Shown here: positions 59,026 through 64,000 of the stretch, piece after piece
Position numbering within the stretch: position 1 is the first letter of the stretch
How the letters are laid out: every line of letters begins with the position of its first letter
Source: Mycolicibacterium moriokaense
GTDB taxonomy: Bacteria; Actinomycetota; Actinomycetes; Mycobacteriales; Mycobacteriaceae
DNA length: 64,000 nucleotides
Assembly: GCF_010726085.1 (NCBI RefSeq)
Contig: NZ_AP022560.1
Span: 310,001-374,000 of the forward strand
Direction: 5' to 3'
Position numbers and translations under genes: made by a program
The notes under the pieces: model-generated
Told to the model about the DNA's origin: nothing
Databases searched by the model: none
What the model saw: the letters and a program-made list of their open reading frames with translations, nothing else

Positions 59026-59442
59026 CTACAGCGTGCCGAACAGTTCGATCCAGTTGCCATCGGGATCGGCGACGAACATCCACCCCATGCCCGGCACCGG
59101 CTCGAACTCGGTGAGTGGCTCCACCACGTTGTACGGCGATTCCGCGAAGACCTTCGACAACCCGGTCAGATCCTTCACCCCGATCGTGAAGTACCGGACC
59201 CCGGCCGCCGCGCGTCCGCCACCGGGGGTCGCAGGCAGCGGCGGCGGTGTCATGTACGTCACCAGCTTGAGGACGCTGCCGCCCAGCGAGTAGCGGCGTT
59301 GCGAACCACCGGGAAACGCGATCTCCCCCTGGAACTCCAGCTGGAGGAAACCCTCGTAGAAATCGACCATCGCGTCGAGATTCGTGGTCACGAGCCCGAC
59401 CTCGATACCCGGTGAGAGCAGATCCAGTTTCACGACCACCAT
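59026..59442 (-). CDS. VOC (glyoxalase/dioxygenase superfamily) protein
   Basis: A 138-residue vicinal-oxygen-chelate protein. Pattern: GLVTTNLDAMVDFYEGFLQLEF, GVRYFTIGVKDL and closing FVADPDGNWIELFG, the last with a metal-ligand Glu. Could be a lactoylglutathione-lyase-like or extradiol-type enzyme; the lack of other ligands by eye leaves activity open. ATG 59442 chosen ahead of VKLDLLSPGIEVGLV; an upstream in-frame start at 59457 is possible. Upstream of rhomboid in the same operon. Confidence 0.83.
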   Translation of the reverse strand: MVVVKLDLLSPGIEVGLVTTNLDAMVDFYEGFLQLEFQGEIAFPGGSQRRYSLGGSVLKLVTYMTPPPLPATPGGGRAAAGVRYFTIGVKDLTGLSKVFAESPYNVVEPLTEFEPVPGMGWMFVADPDGNWIELFGTL

Positions 59443-59720
59443 GATCCATGCCCGCACCCGTCACGATTCGGTCACTATCGACATCACGATCAATTAAGGG
59501 TGCCCGGCAAATCATGAGAGTTTTCAAGATCTGTCCGGCGATCTGGCCGAGGACTTATCGAATGCGGTCGAAATTGCGGTATGAATCACGTCCTGCGTAT
59601 GTAACACCGTCAGCGCAGGCAGGAGCGCCGCTGCGCGCACAGTTTGCACGTGTTCTGTTTCGCTACCGTGGATTTCGGGAACGGGGGAATCACGAAACGA
59701 TACGAAGGAAGAAAAGGTAC

Positions 59721-60125
59721 ATGAAGTTCAGTGATATCCAGGCGCGTCGACGGATCGTCGGCGCATGTGCAGCAGGTTCGGTCCTCGGGGGGCTGGCGCT
59801 AGCAACCATCGCCGCACCGTCGGCCATGGCGACTCCGGACGGGTGCAGCGCCAGTGAGGTGTCCGGCACCGTCAGCTCGGCGACCGGCGCGGCCCGCAAC
59901 TACCTGGCCAGCCACCCGGCCGCGAATGCGGCGGTGACGACTGCGTTCAGCCAGCCGCGCGATCAGGCGGCGACGACGCTGCGCGGCTACTTCACCGCCA
60001 ACCCGCAGGAGTACTACGACCTGCGCGGCATTCTGGCGCCGATCGGTGACAAGCAGAGCCAGTGCAACGTCGCCGTGCTGCCGCCGGACCTTGCGTCGGC
60101 ATACAACCAGTTCATGGCCGGCTGA
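59721..60125 (+). CDS. Hemophore-related protein, Rv0203-like
   Basis: A 134-residue secreted protein: signal peptide to about residue 37 (ATIAAPSAMA), mature all-helical domain of about 97 residues with Cys42 and Cys115 placed to pair. The segment NYLASHPAANAAVTTAF...YFTANPQEYYDLRGILAPI is typical of the mycobacterial hemophore family, in which a Tyr binds heme iron. It would scavenge heme for MmpL-type uptake, but none of those genes is nearby. GGAAGAAAAGG precedes ATG. The 278 bases upstream (59443-59720) hold no gene; no IdeR box was seen there. Confidence 0.85.
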   Translation: MKFSDIQARRRIVGACAAGSVLGGLALATIAAPSAMATPDGCSASEVSGTVSSATGAARNYLASHPAANAAVTTAFSQPRDQAATTLRGYFTANPQEYYDLRGILAPIGDKQSQCNVAVLPPDLASAYNQFMAG

Positions 60126-60147
60126 GATCGAGTAAGCCGGCTCACGG

Positions 60148-60184
60148 GAACCCGCCGTCACACGCCCGTTGTGACGGCGGGTTC
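60148..60184. terminator. 15-bp stem terminator after the hemophore-like gene
   Basis: GAACCCGCCGTCACA (60148-60162) and TGTGACGGCGGGTTC (60170-60184) form a perfect stem with a 7-base loop, 22 bases past the stop and followed by TTCGTG. Clear intrinsic terminator. Confidence 0.85.
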
Positions 60185-60218
60185 TTCGTGCGTGGAAGTA
60201 ACACTTTCCGGCGCCGCT

Positions 60219-60224
60219 TAGACT
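60219..60224 (+). promoter_or_regulatory. -10 element TAGACT upstream of gene 60233
   Basis: TAGACT is followed by 8 bases and ATG 60233 with no ribosome site; a near-leaderless start just after the hemophore-gene terminator. Confidence 0.4.
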
Positions 60225-60232
60225 GACTTGAT

Positions 60233-60760
60233 ATGAGGCCGACGAGAACCGCTGCGCTCACCGCGGCGCTGCTCATCGCGGCTGGCGTTACTGCTGGTCA
60301 GGTGTATGCGCAGCCCTCCGAGGAGCCGGCGCCCCCAGCTGACCCCACCACCGAGGCGGCACCCCCGCCGGGTCCGAAGACAACTATCGACGCCAACGGC
60401 ACGTTCGTCGTCGGACAGGACATCGTGCCGGGCACGTACGCCTCGGCCGGTCCCGTTCCCGACGGCGCCTGCTACTGGAAGCGCACCAGCGGCGACGAGC
60501 TCGTCGACAACGCGATGAGTAAGAAACCGCAGGTAGTGCAGATCCTGGCCACCGATACGTCGTTCACGACCACCGACTGCCAACCCTGGCAGCTGACCAA
60601 CCAGCCGGTGCCGGCGCAAGGCAACCCGATGGACGTGCTCGCTCAGCTCGGCAAACTCGTCCTGACCGGGCCGTCGGGCCCGCCTGCGGGCGGATCAGCG
60701 CAGCCCGCCCCGGCGCAGCCCTCACAGCCGGCTCCGACCGGCCCCAAACCCGGACCCTGA
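60233..60760 (+). CDS. Secreted Pro-rich protein, unknown function
   Basis: A 175-residue exported protein: signal peptide about 1-26 (AALTAALLIAAGVTAGQVYA), Pro-rich linker, then a compact domain IDANGTFVVGQDIVPGTYASAGP...CYWKRTSG...TTDCQPW (two Cys that may pair), and a Pro/Gln-rich tail. The VGQDIVPGTY pattern recurs in actinobacterial secreted and phage-associated proteins of unknown role. The gene ends 20 bases before the serine hydrolase gene, so they are likely one operon. Confidence 0.78.
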   Translation: MRPTRTAALTAALLIAAGVTAGQVYAQPSEEPAPPADPTTEAAPPPGPKTTIDANGTFVVGQDIVPGTYASAGPVPDGACYWKRTSGDELVDNAMSKKPQVVQILATDTSFTTTDCQPWQLTNQPVPAQGNPMDVLAQLGKLVLTGPSGPPAGGSAQPAPAQPSQPAPTGPKPGP

Positions 60761-60780
60761 CGATCCCCGCGCAGACGACC

Positions 60781-62019
60781 GTGACCGGCGACGGCCGCAT
60801 CCGCGTCCCGGCCGATCTCGACTCCGTCACCGCCATCGGCGAGGAGGACCATTCGGAGGTCGACCCGTCGTCAATCGAGCGGATCTGGCAGGCGGCCCGG
60901 TACTGGTATCAGGCGGGTATGCACCCGGCGATCCAACTTTGCCTGCGGCACAACGGGAAAGTCGTTATCAACCGTGCGATCGGCCACGGCTGGGGTAACG
61001 GCCCCAATGACCCGCCCGCCGCCGAAAAGGTACCTGTCACAACGGATACGCCGTTCTGTGCGTACTCGGCGGCGAAGGCGATCACCTCCACCGTCGTGCA
61101 CATGCTCGTCGAGCGGGGCCATTTCTCGTTGGACGACCGCGTCTGCGACTACCTGCCGAGCTACACCAGTCACGGCAAGGACCGCACCACCATCCGGCAC
61201 GTGATGACGCACAGCGCGGGCATCCCGATCTACACCGGCCCACGTCCCGACCTCAAGCGCATGGACGACAGCGACTACACCCGCGAGAAGCTCGGCGAGA
61301 TCAAGCCGCTGCACCGGCCCGGTCTCGTGCACATCTACCACGGCCTGACGTGGGGTCCGCTGATGCGTGAGATCGTCTCGGCGGCCACCGGGAAGAACAT
61401 CCGCGACATCCTCGCCGCCGAGATCCTCGACCCGCTCGGCTTCCGGTGGACGAATTACGGCGTTGCGCCCCAAGATGTTCCGCTGGTCGCGCCGAGCCAC
61501 GCCACCGGTAAACCGTTGCCACCGCCCATGGCGAAGGTGTTCAGCCTCGCCGTCGGCGGCTCGATGCAGAAGATCATCCCGTTCTCGAACTCGCCGCAGT
61601 ACCTCACCAGCGTGCTGCCGTCGTCCAACACCGTTTCGACGGCCAACGAGCTGTCGCGGTTCGCCGAAATCCTGCGTCGGGGCGGAGAACTCGACGGCGT
61701 TCGGGTGCTGCGCCCGGAAACGCTGAAGGCGGCGGTGAAGGAGTGCCGACGGCTGCGTCCCGACGTCGCCACCGGTCTGGTACCACTGCGCTGGGGCACG
61801 GGATACATGCTGGGCTCCAATCGATTTGGTCCGTTCGGCCGAGGTGCACCCGACGCGTTCGGACACACCGGCCTCACCAACATCGCGGTGTGGGCCGACC
61901 CCGCGCGCGGACTCGCGGCGGGTCTCATCAGCAGCGGTAAGCCCGGCTCCCATCGCGAGGCGAAGCGCTACCCCGCGCTGCTGGACCTCATCGCCAAAGA
62001 GTTCGCCCCCCGCACCTGA
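60781..62019 (+). CDS. Serine hydrolase, beta-lactamase family (class C-like/EstB-like)
   Basis: A 412-residue hydrolase with the penicillin-binding fold. The SxxK motif is SAAK (Ser96, Lys99), the second-motif Tyr is Tyr186 (HIYHGLTWG, where Asn of YxN is replaced by Gly), and the third motif is HTG. That pattern fits carboxylesterases/lipases (LipL/LipD group) more than beta-lactamases. No signal peptide. GTG 60781 starts the frame ahead of the RVPADLDSVTAIG segment. Abuts the convergent flavoprotein gene. Confidence 0.85.
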   Translation: MTGDGRIRVPADLDSVTAIGEEDHSEVDPSSIERIWQAARYWYQAGMHPAIQLCLRHNGKVVINRAIGHGWGNGPNDPPAAEKVPVTTDTPFCAYSAAKAITSTVVHMLVERGHFSLDDRVCDYLPSYTSHGKDRTTIRHVMTHSAGIPIYTGPRPDLKRMDDSDYTREKLGEIKPLHRPGLVHIYHGLTWGPLMREIVSAATGKNIRDILAAEILDPLGFRWTNYGVAPQDVPLVAPSHATGKPLPPPMAKVFSLAVGGSMQKIIPFSNSPQYLTSVLPSSNTVSTANELSRFAEILRRGGELDGVRVLRPETLKAAVKECRRLRPDVATGLVPLRWGTGYMLGSNRFGPFGRGAPDAFGHTGLTNIAVWADPARGLAAGLISSGKPGSHREAKRYPALLDLIAKEFAPRT

Positions 62020-63144
62020 TCAGGACAGCGGCTGGTTCTCGCGGATGCCGCGGTAGAAGCCGCGCCGCACGATCCACGCCATCAGGATCCGTTCGAAGGT
62101 CCATGCGGGGAAGCGGAACGGCTTTCCGTTCGGTGCGAAGATCTCCAGGCCATCGGGCTGAATGCCGAGCACCGAGCCCCACCGCCGACTCGCGGGGCGG
62201 AACGACCGCAACGGCTTCCCCTCGAAGTCGGCCAGGATGTTGCGCGCAAGCAACCCGTCGGCGCGGTTACGTGCCGATGTGCGAAGCGGATCCGTGGCCG
62301 CGACGTCGCCGACGGCGAACACGCCGGGCTGGCCGGGCACCTGAAGCTCCGGGTTTACGCGAACAAATCCGTTTTCGTCGAGAAGCTCGGCGGGCAGCCA
62401 GTCGGTGTTGGGCTTGACACGGCCGATCGCCCACAGCACGGCGGCCGCGGCCGCGGGCGCCTGGCCGGTGCTGAATTCAACTGGCGCACTGGTGATCTCA
62501 TCGCATGCGAACCCGTCGGGGATCACCGCGCGGTGACCGGGGTGCAGCCCAACCCCGTATTCGATCAGGTTGTCCCGCACCCGCTCCCACGCCCGGATGT
62601 GGTGGTGTTCCAGCGCGCGCTCACCCGGGAAGTACAGGTCGACGCGTTTACCCGGCCACGTCCGCGCCACGTTGTAGGCGCTGCTCACCGCTGCCGCACC
62701 GCCACCGATGACGATCACCGAGTCGGCCGCGGCCAGCCGGTCGTGGGTGGCGCGCAGCCCAGCGGCGATCTCGTCGGCCGTCTGCAGGTCGGGTCGGCGC
62801 CAGAAGCCGTTCGTGACGCCGGTCGAGATCACCAGTGCGTCATACGGTTCGACGGCGGTCAGCCCGTCGGGTCGGTCGACGAAGACTTTGCGCGCGGCCA
62901 GGTCGACACCGGTCAGCGTCCCCTGCACGGTGCGCACACGGTCCAGGCCGCGGAACTTGTCGAAGGAGATCCAGTTGTGCCGGGCCCACTCCGCCGGCCG
63001 GGACAGACGCCAGCCCAGCTCCTGCCCACTGACGAGGCCCGGTTTGGTCGAGACCCCGACGACGTCGGCATGCTTCGCGAGTTTGATCGCAGTCAGCACG
63101 CCGCTGTCTCCGAGCCCGGCGATGACCACGCGTTTGCGGCTCAC
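62020..63144 (-). CDS. FAD-dependent NAD(P)H oxidoreductase, AMID/NDH-2-like
   Basis: A 374-residue two-dinucleotide-binding flavoprotein. FAD site at the N-terminus is VVIAGLGDSGVLTAIKLA; the second Rossmann motif is VIVIGGGAAAVSSAYNVA (about 145-162) and the FAD ring contact is VPGQPGVFAVGDVAATD. The N-terminal GxGxSG replaces the usual GxGxxG of FAD enzymes. Most like apoptosis-inducing-factor/AMID-type NADH dehydrogenases acting on quinones or similar acceptors. GTG 63144. Function in this organism unknown. Confidence 0.84.
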   Translation of the reverse strand: MSRKRVVIAGLGDSGVLTAIKLAKHADVVGVSTKPGLVSGQELGWRLSRPAEWARHNWISFDKFRGLDRVRTVQGTLTGVDLAARKVFVDRPDGLTAVEPYDALVISTGVTNGFWRRPDLQTADEIAAGLRATHDRLAAADSVIVIGGGAAAVSSAYNVARTWPGKRVDLYFPGERALEHHHIRAWERVRDNLIEYGVGLHPGHRAVIPDGFACDEITSAPVEFSTGQAPAAAAAVLWAIGRVKPNTDWLPAELLDENGFVRVNPELQVPGQPGVFAVGDVAATDPLRTSARNRADGLLARNILADFEGKPLRSFRPASRRWGSVLGIQPDGLEIFAPNGKPFRFPAWTFERILMAWIVRRGFYRGIRENQPLS

Positions 63145-63180
63145 AGCTGATCATCATGACAGGTCGCTGCCGGCCCGTCG

Positions 63181-63603
63181 TCAACGAATCTTCTCGCCGT
63201 AGACCCGCTGCACCTTCAACGCCATCAGCACCCTGCGGTCGGACACCATCACCGACCGGTACTCGTCCCAGTCGGGGTGTTCACCGGCGGCGCTGCGGTA
63301 GTAGTCGACGAGCGCCTCCACCTCGGGACCGTGCGGATCCGAACCCGGGCCGGTGAGCGTCACGGTGCCTTCCGCGGTCGCCCACGCCCAGCCGTCGGGA
63401 CTGGTGACCTCGATCGCGGCGCGCGGATCCCGACGCAGATTGGCGGTCTTGGCACGCCCCTCGGTCATCGACACGTAGACGATGTCGGCGTCACGGTCGT
63501 AGTACGGCGTCACCGGCGACAGTTGCGGCAAGCCGCTCGACTTGATGGTCGCCAGAACGCCCAGCTTGGCTTCGGAGAGCAGGGTGCGAGGGTCAAAGGT
63601 CAT
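63181..63603 (-). CDS. PPOX-class F420-dependent oxidoreductase (Rv1155-like)
   Basis: A 140-residue split-barrel oxidoreductase. Features LGVLATIKSSGLPQLSPVTPYYD, EGRAKTANLRRDPRAAIEVTSPDGWAWATAEG and AGEHPDWDEYRSVMVSDRRVLM match Rv1155, an F420-binding protein. Such proteins reduce or bind small aromatic or tetrapyrrole compounds. A TAGGGAG ribosome site precedes ATG. Lies between the flavoprotein and cyclase genes on the same strand. Confidence 0.87.
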   Translation of the reverse strand: MTFDPRTLLSEAKLGVLATIKSSGLPQLSPVTPYYDRDADIVYVSMTEGRAKTANLRRDPRAAIEVTSPDGWAWATAEGTVTLTGPGSDPHGPEVEALVDYYRSAAGEHPDWDEYRSVMVSDRRVLMALKVQRVYGEKIR

Positions 63604-63642
63604 GTGCTGGGCAACTCCCTACGGCCGGCGCCCTATTCCGGA

Positions 63643-64000
63643 TCAGCCCGACGGTGCGTCGAGGCGCACCCGGTACATCTTCGGCCAGTACTTACCGGTG
63701 ATCAGAAACTCGTCGCCGTCGATGTGGGCGATACCGTTGAGCACCTTTTGACGGTCCGCGCCCGCGTCAGCCGCCAGGTCACTGGCATCGACGACGAGGT
63801 TCACCTCGCCTGTCGAAGGGTCGATCCGCACGATCTCGTTGGTCATCCAGATGTTGGCCCACACCTGGCCGTCCACACATTCGAGTTCGTTGAGCTTGCT
63901 GACCGGCTGGCCGTCGCGCGTGACGGCGACCGAGCCCGTTTCGGCGAACGTGGCCGGATCGTGGAACCTCAACCGGTCGGTGCCGTCGCTGCGGATCAGC
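63643..64000 (-). CDS. Glutaminyl-peptide cyclotransferase-like protein (5' end outside window)
   Basis: The frame is open from the window edge to the stop at 63643, about 118 residues of the C-terminal part. The sequence NELECVDGQVWANIWMTNEIVRIDP and LNGIAHIDGDEFLITGKYWPKMYRVRL is typical of plant-type glutaminyl cyclases (five-bladed propeller) that form N-terminal pyroglutamate. Start and any signal peptide lie beyond base 64000. Confidence 0.83.
   Translation of the reverse strand, partial: LIRSDGTDRLRFHDPATFAETGSVAVTRDGQPVSKLNELECVDGQVWANIWMTNEIVRIDPSTGEVNLVVDASDLAADAGADRQKVLNGIAHIDGDEFLITGKYWPKMYRVRLDAPSG

Noticed and set aside
59448..59720. Possible extended N-terminus or separate small gene before the hemophore-like gene
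   Set aside because: Lower GC, codon use unlike neighbours, and the extension would destroy the signal peptide position; ATG 59721 has a good ribosome site.

Overview
The window is a 64 kb stretch of high-GC actinobacterial chromosome and almost certainly comes from a Mycobacterium, most like the fast-growing Mycolicibacterium group. The main evidence is: a secreted-type tyrosine phosphatase (PtpB) coupled to fadE2; a block of genes in the same set as M. tuberculosis Rv0144-Rv0154c; the tail of an ESX-1 type VII secretion locus (mycP1, eccE1, espB, espL); FusA2 next to an F420-type PPOX protein; an Rv0203-like hemophore; and many short-UTR or leaderless genes. No rRNA, tRNA, CRISPR array, phage or IS transposase was seen. 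No gap longer than 300 bases lacks a gene.

Layout. 0-3.7 kb: a NarL-type two-component pair, a YaeQ protein, two tandem small secreted proteins separated by a perfect hairpin, and an NTF2-like protein. 3.7-13.6 kb: fadE2-ptpB, then a long minus-strand run of lipid and aldehyde metabolism genes (methyltransferases, dehalogenase, quinone oxidoreductase, SDR, aldehyde dehydrogenase) with TetR regulators and palindromic operators. 13.6-19.4 kb: membrane protein, FUSC transporter, pirin, and divergent ptsI/ptsH. 19.5-25.5 kb: mycP1-eccE1-espB-espL followed by a HugZ-like protein and a PyrE-like phosphoribosyltransferase. 25.5-29.3 kb: a complete PotABCD/AfuABC-type ABC importer. 29.5-36.7 kb: small secreted and membrane proteins, TetR, AzoR/MarR with a shared operator, a PPOX protein, FusA2, a DUF218 protein and a SigH-like ECF sigma factor.

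36.7-40.5 kb: a minus-strand group with a sedolisin (S53) protease, a zinc-ribbon membrane protein and a lipoprotein. 40.6-45.7 kb: a stressosome operon (rsbR, rsbS, rsbT, rsbX, and a large RsbU-RsbW-like fusion) with a divergent anti-anti-sigma gene. This block lies between two nearly identical lipoprotein genes in opposite orientation (40.3 and 47.5 kb), so the intervening 7 kb could in principle invert. 45.7-54.0 kb: DMT and MFS transporters, TetR, and a five-gene MoxR/DUF58/DUF4129 operon resembling Rv3162c-Rv3166c.

54.0-64.0 kb: an O-methyltransferase, a broken enoyl-CoA hydratase bracketed by two copies of a 49-bp palindromic element (a third copy lies at 9.65 kb), a coiled-coil protein, kup, rhomboid protease, VOC protein, hemophore-like protein, a secreted protein with a serine hydrolase, an NDH-2/AMID-like flavoprotein, an Rv1155-like PPOX protein and a partial glutaminyl cyclase-like gene.

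The most unusual points are the 49-bp elements and the gene decay beside them, the stressosome within an inverted lipoprotein repeat, and an ESX-1 tail with no ESX-1 core beside it. All assignments are by eye; no database search was run.
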